Below, piece by piece: positions 15,573 to 24,067 of a stretch of 37,036 bases of DNA. The notes beneath the pieces are model-generated. The model did not search any database, was not told where the DNA came from, and saw only the letters and a list, made by a program, of their open reading frames with translations. Within the stretch, counting starts at the first letter, position 1. Every line of letters starts with the position of its first letter. The position numbers were made by a program, and so were the translations under genes. Source of the stretch: Clostridia bacterium (GTDB lineage: Bacteria; Bacillota; Clostridia; Oscillospirales; CAG-272); NCBI GenBank assembly GCA_017454675.1, contig JAFTCN010000026.1, positions 1 through 37,036 of the forward strand. Direction: 5' to 3'.

Positions 15573-17674
15573 AGAAGAGTTCGCTCGCGGGCGGAACCGG
15601 CGGAACTCGCCGCGCGGGAGTCTTTCCGGCGGCGCTCCGCGGCGCGGTATCCTCGCCCGGTTTCATAATATTTGCAGTGACGCTCGTCGTCTTCGCGGCG
15701 GCGGTCGATCTTCCGGCGGGACTGTCCGCGCTCGCAGCCGCTGCCTGCTTCGTCCTCGCGGCGGCGCTGTCGGGATACCGCGCGGCGGCCGTTTTCGGAA
15801 GGACCGGCGGAGTCTTCGGCGGGCAGGCGTTCCTGCCAGGAACGTCTTTCGCGGCATATCGCGCGAGGGCTCGCGTCGCAGAGATCGTCATGCTCTCGGT
15901 GTCGGGCCTTCTGCTGCTGGTATCTTTCCTGTCGGACAGGTTTGACTTCGACATGTCGATGTCGGTCCTGCTGTCGTCGTCGGCGCTTTCCGCGGCGGCT
16001 TTCGGCCCCTCATACGTCTTTGTGTACGAACTCATCTGCGCCTCTTCGGCGTCGCGCATGGCCGGGCCGTCGTGCGGTTCCCCGGCATACGTGTCCTCGC
16101 CATCCTCGCTTGTGCGTATGTCGGACGCCACCGACGTGACGATACTCTCCGACGGAGCCGTATTCGACAAGAGGATCCTCGTGCGCGAGGCGTTCTTCGG
16201 AGGCAGGACGTACAGGGGCGGGGATCTGCTCTCGGGCGATCTGCGTCATCCCGCATCCGACGTATACATACTCTCAGCCGCGTATCAGGCGGGAGGCGGT
16301 TATCCGGACGCGATCATCCGCGACGCCCGCGCACTCGAGATATTCAGTGAGCGGCTCGAGGCGGAAAAGTCAGGCGCGGTGTCTGGCATCTCGTCTATAA
16401 AGCGCCGCGACAACCGGCCGTCACCGGGCGATCTCGGTCTCGAGATAGGCTATTCCGGCTCCTCATCCGGAGCGCGGCTGCTCAGCGGTGTGTTTTCGCC
16501 TTCGGTGCTCCTCTCATGCTCGAGGCGGAGACGCGCCGACGGCGGGACCGAACCGATCGGAGGAGTAGAGATCTCGGACGCGTCGGCCGCCGCTGACGGA
16601 ATGAGAAAGAACGGAGCCGTTCCGTTTTTCGTCGTATCTACCGCTCTCCCCGAAGGAAGCGGTCCGAAGATACTTGAATGCGTCCTCGGAGTGGGAGGAG
16701 CGTTCCCTCCTTTCAACCGCGAGATCAACTCCGCCGGAGCGGAGTTCGGAGTGAGATTCAGGCCGGGCAGCGGAGGTCCGGCTCCCGTGAGCGACGTCAG
16801 TGCCGCGTGTGTCGCCGACCCGGGCGCCGAAGTGCCTGAAGGCGTGACCTTCATATCCGTCCTCCCGAGAGGGGAAGAGACCGGAAATGACGGCGGCGGG
16901 GACGTCGGGGACGGTTCCCACCGCCTTACCGGTACCGCGTCATCCCCCGACGCGGCGATCCCTCCCGTCGACGCCGAACGCGCCGCGGGCGGACTGCGTT
17001 CGCTCTTCGAGCTCGTCACCACATCCTGCGAGAACGCCGTGAAACTGTTCATCTTCGAGAACTACCACGTTTCGGCGTCGGTGATGCTGGCGCTGTCCGT
17101 CGTGCTTCCGGTGCTGTTCGGCCGTCCGTCGTCTCTTCCGTCGGCCGCCGTGCTGTTTGTCGCTCTGACAGTGCTCACCGGAGTCGCGGCAGCGTCTCTG
17201 ATATACGATACGTTCTTCCCGAGAGCCGCTCTTCCCGGTCTTGGGAAAAAGGCCGCTGAAAGGCTCCTCCTGTTCGGCGCCGCGGGCGCGCTGTCGGGCG
17301 GGGCGCTGTTCGCTGTTCCCGCGCTCTTTCTCGAAGCGGGCGCGGCGTCGGAGGCTTTCGTCCTTCCCGCGGCGGTCTTCTCGGGCATTTCGATGCTCTT
17401 TGCCGCAAGACTGGCATCGAGACGGCAGTTCGGCCTTTCCGGTATAAACTACGTGCAGATCATTTCCTTCACGGTAATGCTTATCGCCGCCCTTCTGCCG
17501 GTGCTGGCCGGAGGACGTCTGCCCGGCATCCCGGGGATACCGGTCGCGAGGGAGGAGAGCGGGAAGGTCTTCCTTCTGTCGCTCATACCGTGTGCCGTCT
17601 CGTTCGCTGCAGAATACGCGGCGGCGAGGCTGTCCTTCGGCCGTTTTTCGGAAGAAAAGAAGAAAAACGGGTGA
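15569..17674 (+). CDS. Degenerate P-type ATPase-like membrane protein, probably inactive
   Basis: The 701-residue protein follows clpE with a 4-base ATGA overlap. Its layout matches a P-type cation ATPase that has lost function. Spans lie at about 30-70 and 104-157. A phosphorylation-like strand ATDVTILSDGAVFDK follows at 187-201, where active pumps have DKTGT; Asp195 is retained but KTGT is not. An N-domain-like stretch (about 295-362) keeps the order of a 'KGAPE..L..C' element, DG and an 'A..G...F' helix. A Gly-rich region (435-460) replaces GDGxNDxP. A C-terminal membrane block (475-545 and 565-690) resembles spans M5-M10. The actuator domain with TGE is missing: only about 35 residues separate the second and third hydrophobic stretches. 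The homology is my inference from pattern alignment by eye. Confidence 0.55.
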   Translation: MKKSSLAGGTGGTRRAGVFPAALRGAVSSPGFIIFAVTLVVFAAAVDLPAGLSALAAAACFVLAAALSGYRAAAVFGRTGGVFGGQAFLPGTSFAAYRARARVAEIVMLSVSGLLLLVSFLSDRFDFDMSMSVLLSSSALSAAAFGPSYVFVYELICASSASRMAGPSCGSPAYVSSPSSLVRMSDATDVTILSDGAVFDKRILVREAFFGGRTYRGGDLLSGDLRHPASDVYILSAAYQAGGGYPDAIIRDARALEIFSERLEAEKSGAVSGISSIKRRDNRPSPGDLGLEIGYSGSSSGARLLSGVFSPSVLLSCSRRRRADGGTEPIGGVEISDASAAADGMRKNGAVPFFVVSTALPEGSGPKILECVLGVGGAFPPFNREINSAGAEFGVRFRPGSGGPAPVSDVSAACVADPGAEVPEGVTFISVLPRGEETGNDGGGDVGDGSHRLTGTASSPDAAIPPVDAERAAGGLRSLFELVTTSCENAVKLFIFENYHVSASVMLALSVVLPVLFGRPSSLPSAAVLFVALTVLTGVAAASLIYDTFFPRAALPGLGKKAAERLLLFGAAGALSGGALFAVPALFLEAGAASEAFVLPAAVFSGISMLFAARLASRRQFGLSGINYVQIISFTVMLIAALLPVLAGGRLPGIPGIPVAREESGKVFLLSLIPCAVSFAAEYAAARLSFGRFSEEKKKNG

Positions 17675-17691
17675 ATACGGACAAAAAACCG

Positions 17692-17720
17692 TTGCTTTTT
17701 TTTCACGGTTATGATATAAT
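17692..17720 (+). promoter_or_regulatory. Sigma-A promoter for rpsB-tsf
   Basis: TTGCTT at 17692-17697 and TATAAT at 17715-17720 are 17 bases apart. The -10 is perfect and the -35 matches at three of six positions. The predicted start near 17727 gives a leader of about 125 bases before rpsB. Confidence 0.6.
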
Positions 17721-17774
17721 ATTGCAGTTTGCGCGGAACACCCGCAGATCAAATACACACACATCACTCTCTTC

Positions 17775-17842
17775 CGCCGCGGTGCCGTCTCACGGACGGT
17801 CGGCGCTCCGAATGATGTGGTGGAAAAACCAAATCCAGGAGG
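17775..17842 (+). promoter_or_regulatory. rpsB leader: hairpin and strong ribosome binding site
   Basis: The leader between the promoter and rpsB contains a two-part hairpin. CGCCG (17775-17779) pairs with CGGCG (17801-17805), and inside it CCGTC (17785-17789) pairs with GACGG (17795-17799) around a TCACG loop. It is followed by an A-rich stretch and the ribosome binding site AGGAGG at 17837-17842. Ribosomal protein S2 autoregulates its own leader in several bacteria, so this could be an S2-binding site, but I cannot match it to a known S2 leader motif. Confidence 0.35.
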
Positions 17843-17851
17843 ACATTGAAA

Positions 17852-18592
17852 ATGTCAGTCGTGACCATCAAGCAGCTGCTTGAAGCAGGCGTCCATTTCG
17901 GACACCACACCAGAAGATGGAACCCCAAGATGCAGGAGTACATCTTTACCGAAAGAAACGGCATCTACATCATCGACCTCAACAAGACGGTCAAGAAGTT
18001 CGACGAAGCCTACGCATACGTGCGCGAGCTCTCCGAGAACGGCGGCACCCTTCTTTTCGTCGGCACAAAGAAACAGGCTTCCGACGCCATCAAGGAAGAG
18101 GCCGAGCGCTGCGGCATGTACTACGTCAACGTGAGATGGCCGGGCGGAATGATGACCAACTTCAACACGATCAAGAAGTCGATCAACAAGCTCAACACCC
18201 TCGCGAAGATGAGCGAGGACGGGACATGGGATTCGCTCACAAAGAAAGAAGCCGCCGCGAAGCAGAAGGAGCTTTCCGACCTTGAAAAGAACTACGGCGG
18301 CATCAAGAACATGACCACCCTTCCTTCGGCCGTTTTCATCGTCGACCCCAAGAAGGAAGCCAACGCCGTACTCGAAGCCAAGAAGCTCGGCATCCCCGTG
18401 ATCGCCATCGTCGATACGAACTGCGACCCCGATGACGCCGACTACATCATCCCCGGAAACGACGACGCCATCAGAGCCATCAAGCTCATCTCGTCGCTGC
18501 TTGCCGACGCTGTCATCGAAGGCCGTCAGGGCGAACAGCAGGAAGAGCCGGCCGAGGCCGCCGAAGAGCCCGCCGCTCCCGCCGAGGAATGA
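17852..18592 (+). CDS. rpsB: 30S ribosomal protein S2
   Basis: S2 is a late-assembling small-subunit protein that bridges head and body and recruits S1. The 246-residue product begins [20 protein letters not shown] and contains [37 protein letters not shown] and [14 protein letters not shown], all hallmarks of S2. The ATG at 17852 is chosen over an in-frame TTG at 17846 because it begins with the conserved MSVV and lies nine bases after AGGAGG. A C-terminal tail rich in Glu, Ala and Pro (last 25 residues) extends past the usual end and is likely disordered. The gene is paired with tsf, 39 bases downstream, as in nearly all bacteria. Confidence 0.98.
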   Translation: MSVVTIKQLLEAGVHFGHHTRRWNPKMQEYIFTERNGIYIIDLNKTVKKFDEAYAYVRELSENGGTLLFVGTKKQASDAIKEEAERCGMYYVNVRWPGGMMTNFNTIKKSINKLNTLAKMSEDGTWDSLTKKEAAAKQKELSDLEKNYGGIKNMTTLPSAVFIVDPKKEANAVLEAKKLGIPVIAIVDTNCDPDDADYIIPGNDDAIRAIKLISSLLADAVIEGRQGEQQEEPAEAAEEPAAPAEE

Positions 18593-18631
18593 TCCGCGAT
18601 ACCGTCAGCTAAAACAAGGAGAAAACGATAA

Positions 18632-19570
18632 ATGGCTACAATTTCAGCAAAAGACGTCGCCGCTCTTCGCGCTAAGACCGGCATCGGGATGATGGAATGC
18701 AAGAAGGCTCTCGTCGAGGCCGAGGGCGATATGGAAAAGGCGCTCAAGCTCCTCAGGGAAAGAGGACTTGCCGTCGCCGCCAAGAAGGAGAGCAGGATCG
18801 CTGCCGAGGGTGTCGTCGACATTCTCACTGAGAACAATGTCTCCGCCGTCATCGAAGTCAACTCCGAGACCGACTTCGTCGCCCGCAACCAGTCGTTCCG
18901 CGATTTCGTCAAGGCTCTGCTCAAGACCGTCATCGCCGAAAGACCCGCCGACGTCGACGCCCTTATGCAGTGCAAATACGCCGACGATCCCTCGGTGACC
19001 GTCGACGCCAAGCTCAGCGAGATGCGCTTCACCATCGGCGAAAAGATCAGCATCAGACGCTTCGAGGTCCGTGAGGGCTTCACCGGCACATACGTGCACC
19101 ACGACTCCAGCACCGCCGTCATCGTCTGCTTCGACGTCGACCCCGCCGCCGCAGCTACCGACGCTTTCGCGAAACTCGCGAAGAACATCGCCCTCCAGAT
19201 CGCCGGCAACACCCCGTCGCCGACTTACGTGAGCAGGGAACAGGTCCCCGCCTCGGTCTACGAGGAAGAGAAGAACATCCAGATCGCCGCTCTGAAGAAC
19301 GATCCGAAGAACGCTAACAAGCCCGAGAACATCCTCGAGAAGATAGTCATCGGAAGAATGGGCAAGTTCTACGAGAACGTCTGCCTGCTCGACCAGCCCT
19401 ACATCCTTGACGATGACCTCACCGTGTCGAAGTACATCGCTTCGGCCTCCAAGGAGATCGGCTCTCCCGTTAAGGTGAAGGAATTCATCCTCTACAACAA
19501 GGGCGAAGGCCTTCAGAAGAGAGAGGACAACTTCGCGGAAGAGATCGCCCAGATGACGGGCAAGGCCTGA
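18632..19570 (+). CDS. tsf: Elongation factor Ts
   Basis: EF-Ts is the nucleotide exchange factor that releases GDP from EF-Tu. The 312-residue protein begins with a UBA-like domain (ISAKDVAALRAKTGIGMMEC, LRERGLAVAAKKE) and has the EF-Tu contact motif TDFVARN near residue 79-85. The core subdomains follow, with EEKNIQIAALKNDPKNANKPE and EKIVIGRMGKFYENVCLLDQP. Length is normal for the longer type. AAGGAG lies upstream of the ATG. It is the second gene of the rpsB-tsf unit and is followed by a strong terminator. Confidence 0.98.
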   Translation: MATISAKDVAALRAKTGIGMMECKKALVEAEGDMEKALKLLRERGLAVAAKKESRIAAEGVVDILTENNVSAVIEVNSETDFVARNQSFRDFVKALLKTVIAERPADVDALMQCKYADDPSVTVDAKLSEMRFTIGEKISIRRFEVREGFTGTYVHHDSSTAVIVCFDVDPAAAATDAFAKLAKNIALQIAGNTPSPTYVSREQVPASVYEEEKNIQIAALKNDPKNANKPENILEKIVIGRMGKFYENVCLLDQPYILDDDLTVSKYIASASKEIGSPVKVKEFILYNKGEGLQKREDNFAEEIAQMTGKA

Positions 19571-19612
19571 TCGGCCGCTCTCACGTCCGGCCGCGCGCCG
19601 GATCATAATACA

Positions 19613-19641
19613 CCGGAAGGCGGAAGCGCCTTCCGGTTTTT
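19613..19641 (+). terminator. Rho-independent terminator of rpsB-tsf
   Basis: CCGGAAGGCG (19613-19622) pairs perfectly with CGCCTTCCGG (19627-19636) around a GAAG loop and is followed by TTTTT (19637-19641). A second small GC hairpin, TCCGGC/GCCGGA, lies just upstream in the same tail. Confidence 0.92.
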
Positions 19642-19666
19642 AAGCGCCGTCCGCCACCGATATATA

Positions 19667-19695
19667 TTGACAAAACGACGGAAACAAGATATAAT
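19667..19695 (+). promoter_or_regulatory. Consensus sigma-A promoter for pyrH
   Basis: TTGACA at 19667-19672 and TATAAT at 19690-19695 with a 17-base spacer match the consensus completely. The predicted start is near 19702, leaving a leader of about 100 bases in which I see no clear riboswitch or terminator. This separates the pyrH-to-polC run from rpsB-tsf. Confidence 0.85.
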
Positions 19696-19804
19696 ATTAT
19701 GATAAAATATAGTATTTGGCGGAACCGGCTCCGTCCGGAACGCCGGCGATGCACCGCATTGACGGGATCGCAGATCATTTTTATCGGAAACGGGGACTTT
19801 TATC

Positions 19805-20551
19805 ATGAACAGAAACGCAGATCTGCTGAGCAAGGGATACAGATACCGGAGGGTGCTGCTGAAACTGTCCGGTGAAGCGGTATCCGGGCGCGGAAACGGG
19901 GAGGACGCGGGGATCATCGATTTTCCGCTTCTCGACCGGATAGCGCAGACGCTGACGCGGCTCGCCGGCGACGGCCTTGAGATCGCGGTCATCTTCGGCG
20001 CCGGCAACATCTGGAGAGGCCGCAGCGGCGGCGGTATGGACAGGGTCACGGCCGACCGGATGGGGATGCTCGCGACCGTCATTAACTGCTTAGCCGGTAT
20101 GGACGCCGTAAGGAGAGCGGGAGGGAAAGCAGTGCTCTTCACGTCGACGCCCATGATGCCGTACGGTGAGTACTACTCGACCGACAGGGCAAAAGCCGCC
20201 CTCGCCGGCGGGAACGTCGTTTTCTTCGGCGGCGGGACCGGCTCCCCCTATTTTTCTACCGACACGGCCGGAATCCTCCGCGCCGCTGAGATCGGAGCCG
20301 ACGTCTTCCTTCTGGCCAAGAATATCGACGGTATATACAGCGGAGACCCGAGAAAAGACAGCTCCGCCGTCAGATACGAAAAGATCACCTATTCCGACAT
20401 GATGAAAAAGCAGCTGAAGGGCATCGACCTTACCGCATCGGCGTTCGGAGCCGATTTCGGCCCCGAGGCATTTGCGTTCCTCCTGTCTGACCCCGAAGAC
20501 ATTGTAAAGGCCGTTCGGGGCGGATGCGCCGGGACCGTCATTACGAAATGA
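19805..20551 (+). CDS. pyrH: Uridylate (UMP) kinase
   Basis: PyrH phosphorylates UMP to UDP with ATP, feeding RNA, DNA and cell-wall nucleotide-sugar synthesis; bacterial forms are hexamers of the amino-acid-kinase fold. The 248-residue product has RRVLLKLSGEAVSG near the N-terminus and the UMP/ATP-binding segment FGAGNIWRGR. It also has DRVTADRMGMLATVINCL and the aspartokinase-like AKNIDGIYSGDPRK. Length is normal. The ATG at 19805 has GGGGA about nine bases upstream. It heads the block pyrH-frr-uppS-cdsA-dxr-rseP-ispG-polC, a conserved order in Clostridia. Confidence 0.97.
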   Translation: MNRNADLLSKGYRYRRVLLKLSGEAVSGRGNGEDAGIIDFPLLDRIAQTLTRLAGDGLEIAVIFGAGNIWRGRSGGGMDRVTADRMGMLATVINCLAGMDAVRRAGGKAVLFTSTPMMPYGEYYSTDRAKAALAGGNVVFFGGGTGSPYFSTDTAGILRAAEIGADVFLLAKNIDGIYSGDPRKDSSAVRYEKITYSDMMKKQLKGIDLTASAFGADFGPEAFAFLLSDPEDIVKAVRGGCAGTVITK

Positions 20552-20590
20552 AAACAGAAAAACAATTATACATAATACGGAGGTACAGTG

Positions 20591-21145
20591 ATGAAACTTG
20601 ATTGCGCTTCATATGAAGACAGAATGAAAAAATCGATCGCCGCTTTTGAAGAGGAGCTTTCGATGATCAGAGCCGGCAGGGCAAACCCCGCGCTTCTCAA
20701 CGGTATCAGCTTCGAGTACTACGGCGCTCCCACTCCCCTCAACACGATGGCCGATATCAAAGTGACCGACGCCAAGACGATCACGGTATCGCCCTATGAC
20801 CAGAGCACGCTCAAGGCCATCGAGAAGGCCATTCTCGCGTCCGACATCGGCATCACTCCCAACAACGACGGCAAATGCCTGAGACTTGTATTCCCGCAGC
20901 CCTCCGAGGAGCGCCGCCGCGAACTCTCCAAGCAGATCCAGAAGACGAGCGAGGAGGCAAAGGTGGCGATCCGCAATATCAGACGGGACGCCAACGAGAA
21001 ATGCAAGAAGATGAAAAAAGACTCCGAGATGACCGAGGATGAACAGAAGGCTTCCGAGAAGAAGGTCCAGGACCTGACTGACAGGTACATAAAGGAAGTC
21101 GAATCGGTGACCGCGAACAAGGTCGCGGAGATAATGGAGGTCTGA
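20591..21145 (+). CDS. frr: Ribosome recycling factor
   Basis: RRF splits post-termination ribosomes together with EF-G. The 184-residue protein has the tRNA-mimic L shape expected from its long helices. Conserved segments are FEEELSMIRAGRANPALL, YYGAPTPLNTMADI and the C-terminal helical hairpin with IRRDANEKCKKMKKD. The ATG at 20591 is used rather than the GTG three bases earlier, because GGAGG ends seven bases before it. It is 39 bases after pyrH and probably co-transcribed. Confidence 0.97.
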   Translation: MKLDCASYEDRMKKSIAAFEEELSMIRAGRANPALLNGISFEYYGAPTPLNTMADIKVTDAKTITVSPYDQSTLKAIEKAILASDIGITPNNDGKCLRLVFPQPSEERRRELSKQIQKTSEEAKVAIRNIRRDANEKCKKMKKDSEMTEDEQKASEKKVQDLTDRYIKEVESVTANKVAEIMEV

Positions 21146-21188
21146 TCCACCGGTATGGCTGGAAAGACCGGAACTATCACGCCTTCGA

Positions 21189-21215
21189 AGGAGACGAGCA
21201 TGAGGCTCGTCTCCT
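21189..21215 (+). promoter_or_regulatory. Perfect hairpin over the uppS ribosome binding site and start codon
   Basis: AGGAGACGAGC (21189-21199) and GCTCGTCTCCT (21205-21215) pair without mismatch over 11 bp. They leave the loop ATGAG (21200-21204), which contains the likely start codon of uppS. The ribosome binding site AAGGAG (21188-21193) is buried in the stem. If this is the true start, translation should need the stem to be opened, for example by ribosomes finishing frr 55 bases upstream. Confidence 0.6.
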
Positions 21216-21916
21216 CCGGCGGGCTGCGTCACATCGCTTTCATAATGGACGGTAACGGCCGGTGGGCGGAGCGCAGGGGACTCCCCAGGAGGTTCGGGCA
21301 CAGCCACGGAGCGTCAAAGTTCAAGGAGATAGTACGCTACTGCGGGGACATAGGGATACGCTACGTCACCGTTTACGCGTTCTCCACCGAGAACTGGTCG
21401 CGGCCCGAGGCCGAGGTCGACACCATCATGGGGCTTCTTTCGGACTATCTCGACGACTGCGAAAAGACAGCTGAGAAGGACAGTCTGCGCATGCGCTTCA
21501 TAGGAGACCTGTCGCGCTTCGACGACGGATTCCGGTCGCGCGTGAAGTCGCTCGAAGCGCGGACGTCTGGCTACCGCAACTCTCTCACCGTCGCGCTGAA
21601 CTACGGCGGCCGCGACGAGATCGTGAGGGCATGCCGGGAGCTGTCGGAGTCGGGGCGTGAGATAACCGAGGATTCGCTCGGAGACGCTCTTGACACGTCG
21701 GGCATCCCCGACCCTGATCTCATCGTTCGGACTGCGGGCGAGATGAGACTGTCGAACTTTCTCATGTGGCAGTCGGCATATTCGGAATTGTATTTCACCG
21801 ATACGCTCTGGCCGGACATGACGCCGGCTGAGGTTGACAGGGCCGTAGCGGACTTTTTTTCACGCGGCAGAAGATTCGGCGGTGTAAAGAACATAAAAGA
21901 CAGGTCTGACGGATGA
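21200..21916 (+). CDS. uppS: Undecaprenyl diphosphate synthase (cis-prenyltransferase)
   Basis: UppS adds eight isoprene units to farnesyl diphosphate to make the C55 carrier lipid for peptidoglycan and teichoic acids. From the ATG at 21200 the protein has 238 residues. It has the catalytic Asp17 in IMDGNGRWA, the segment YAFSTENW, NYGGRDEI, and the C-terminal signature PDPDLIVRTAGEMRLSNFL followed by SELYFTD. I chose 21200 because AAGGAG lies six bases upstream. The frame is open to an ATG at 21155, which has only a distant GGAGG, 14 bases away. The favoured start lies in the loop of a perfect hairpin. It is followed by cdsA after one base. Confidence 0.94.
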   Translation: MRLVSSGGLRHIAFIMDGNGRWAERRGLPRRFGHSHGASKFKEIVRYCGDIGIRYVTVYAFSTENWSRPEAEVDTIMGLLSDYLDDCEKTAEKDSLRMRFIGDLSRFDDGFRSRVKSLEARTSGYRNSLTVALNYGGRDEIVRACRELSESGREITEDSLGDALDTSGIPDPDLIVRTAGEMRLSNFLMWQSAYSELYFTDTLWPDMTPAEVDRAVADFFSRGRRFGGVKNIKDRSDG

Positions 21917-21917
21917 G

Positions 21918-22748
21918 ATGAAAAAAAGGATTATCACTGCGTTCGGTATGGCGGCGGTATTTGTGCCGGTGCTCTTTTTCACCGATACATTCGCGCTTCC
22001 GCTGGCATGCGCGGCGCTTTCCGGATTTGCCGCCTGGGAGATACTCGACTGCTGCGGCATCCGGAAAAACATACATATGACGGTGTTTTCGGTGCTTTTC
22101 GCGGCGCTCATGCCTTTCGCCGCGAGATATCTTCCGGCGACGAGATTCTTTACGGTGGTTTTTCCCCTGTGTGCGCTGACCGTCGTGTTTTTCCTCGTAT
22201 GCGCCGCATTCTCCGACGAGAAGATTCCGCTTAAGGATTCGGCTGTTTCGTCGGCCCTCCTGATCTATTCTTCTGTCGGCTTTTCGGCGCTCGTCCTGAT
22301 AAACGACATCGACGGACACGGCTTCTATCTTTTCCTCGCTGTGATAATCTCGGCGTGGGCAACCGATATGTTCGCATATTTCACCGGAATGCTCTTCGGG
22401 AAGCACAAACTGATCCCGAAGGTAAGTCCCAAGAAAACGGTCGAGGGAGCTGTCGGCGGTGTGGTGTTTGCGGTCGGTGGGATGATCCTTTACGGTTTTA
22501 TCGTCAGCCGTGTGTCGCCCGAGATCAGACCGAACTATCTCGTCATCGGAATCGCGACAGTCTTCACTTCGGTCCTGTCCCAGGCGGGCGATCTGATAAT
22601 GTCTGCCGTGAAGCGGACGTACGGCATCAAGGATTTCGGGAAGATATTCCCGGGGCACGGGGGCGTGCTCGACCGGTTCGATTCGGTCATAGCGGTCTCG
22701 TGCATCATGTTCCTCGCCGGGTCGCTCTTCCGGTTCTTCACTGCATAA
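21918..22748 (+). CDS. cdsA: Phosphatidate cytidylyltransferase (CDP-diglyceride synthase)
   Basis: CdsA makes CDP-diacylglycerol from phosphatidic acid and CTP, the branch point for membrane phospholipids. The 276-residue product is very hydrophobic, with about seven to eight spans. It carries the family signature in its C-terminal third: SAVKRTYGIKDFGKIFPGHG, then GVLDRFDS. Earlier landmarks are ATDMFAYFTG and HKLIPKVSPKKTVEGAVGG, which hold conserved polar residues. It starts one base after the uppS stop, so the two are likely translationally coupled. It is the natural supplier of CDP-diacylglycerol for the CDP-alcohol transferase encoded at 30752. Confidence 0.95.
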   Translation: MKKRIITAFGMAAVFVPVLFFTDTFALPLACAALSGFAAWEILDCCGIRKNIHMTVFSVLFAALMPFAARYLPATRFFTVVFPLCALTVVFFLVCAAFSDEKIPLKDSAVSSALLIYSSVGFSALVLINDIDGHGFYLFLAVIISAWATDMFAYFTGMLFGKHKLIPKVSPKKTVEGAVGGVVFAVGGMILYGFIVSRVSPEIRPNYLVIGIATVFTSVLSQAGDLIMSAVKRTYGIKDFGKIFPGHGGVLDRFDSVIAVSCIMFLAGSLFRFFTA

Positions 22749-22797
22749 CGGATCGCGGCCGTACCCCAAAATAACATCAGGCGGAAGTCATTCGATC

Positions 22798-24021
22798 ATG
22801 ATATCAGACAGACGCGCGGTATCCCGCGCCGGTGATAATGAAAACGGAACAGAGTGCGGAGGCAGGACCGCACCGGGGATAATGATCCTCGGTGCCACGG
22901 GATCTGTGGGCTCGCAGGCGGCTGACGTCGCGCGAAAGCGCGGATACGACGTAAGAGCTGTATCCGCGAACCGAAACTCGAAGGCCGTCGAGGACCTGTG
23001 CCGGCTGTTCCGGCCGGAGGCGGCCGCCATGGCGGACGACGGCGCCGCTGCTGACCTTAAGGTCCGGGTGGCCGATCTCGGTACAAAGGTCTATTCCGGC
23101 CCGGACGGGCTTACCGAGATGATTCGCTCGGTCTCAGCCGACACCGTCGTCAACGCGGTCAGCGGCGCCGCGGGGCTCTCTCCGACTCTCGCCGCAATGG
23201 GGAGCGGAATGAGGCTCGCCCTCGCAAACAAGGAATCACTCGTGATCGCCGGTGACGCCGTCATGAGCGAAGCCGGCAGGACCGGGACCGAGATAATACC
23301 CGTCGACAGCGAGCATTCGGCTATTTTCCAGTGCCTGAAGGCCGGCGGCGACGGAGAGGTGAGAGAACTGATACTCACCGCGTCCGGAGGCCCGTTTTTC
23401 GGTATGGAGCGGAAAGACCTCGGTTCGATCACCCCCGAGCGGGCGCTCGACCACCCCGTGTGGAAGATGGGAGCCGAGATCACGGTGGACAGCGCGACTC
23501 TTATGAACAAGGGATTCGAGGTCATTGAGGCGTCAAAGCTGTTCGGCATGCCGGGCTCCTCCATATCCGTCCTCGTGCACAGGCAGGGCGTCGTGCATTC
23601 GCTCGTGCGGTTCGCCGACAACTCATATATCGCGCAGATGTCAAAACCCGACATGAGACTTTGCGTCGAATACGCCGTCGATTATCCGCACCGGACTTTT
23701 CCCGTGATAGACCGCCTCGATCTGACGTCGGTCGGCCCCATCACTTTCGCGAAGCCAGATGCTCAGACCTTCGTCCCGCTCGCGCTCGCCTACCGGGCGC
23801 TTGAGGCCGGCGGAGCGCTTCCGGCGGTGCTGCATGCGGCAAACTCCGCCGCCGTGTCCGCGTTTTTAAAAAAGAAAATCTGTTTTACCGGTATATTCGA
23901 CATACTTGAGGAGACGGTCTCGCGCTTCACCGGCGCCGCCTCCTGCACTGACCTTCCCGATATCCTTTCGGCGGCCGACGAAGCGGAAAGGTTTGCCGCG
24001 TCTCTCGCGGCAGAAAAATGA
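22798..24021 (+). CDS. dxr: 1-deoxy-D-xylulose-5-phosphate reductoisomerase
   Basis: Dxr (IspC) converts DXP to 2-C-methyl-D-erythritol 4-phosphate with NADPH, the first committed step of the MEP isoprenoid pathway. The 407-residue product has the NADPH motif GATGSVGSQ at 32-40 and metal ligands expected at Asp170, Glu172 (VDSEHSAIFQ) and Glu244 (MNKGFEVIEA). The flexible-loop segment LTASGGPF lies at 193-200. About 25 extra residues precede the Rossmann fold; the start at 22798 has AGGCGGAAG about 10 bases upstream, but a later start cannot be ruled out. Together with ispG downstream it supplies the isoprenoid units used by uppS. Confidence 0.96.
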   Translation: MISDRRAVSRAGDNENGTECGGRTAPGIMILGATGSVGSQAADVARKRGYDVRAVSANRNSKAVEDLCRLFRPEAAAMADDGAAADLKVRVADLGTKVYSGPDGLTEMIRSVSADTVVNAVSGAAGLSPTLAAMGSGMRLALANKESLVIAGDAVMSEAGRTGTEIIPVDSEHSAIFQCLKAGGDGEVRELILTASGGPFFGMERKDLGSITPERALDHPVWKMGAEITVDSATLMNKGFEVIEASKLFGMPGSSISVLVHRQGVVHSLVRFADNSYIAQMSKPDMRLCVEYAVDYPHRTFPVIDRLDLTSVGPITFAKPDAQTFVPLALAYRALEAGGALPAVLHAANSAAVSAFLKKKICFTGIFDILEETVSRFTGAASCTDLPDILSAADEAERFAASLAAEK

Positions 24022-24067
24022 CGGCTGCCCTGTCGGGAGCTTCTTATCTGATCTTATCTTATCTGAA

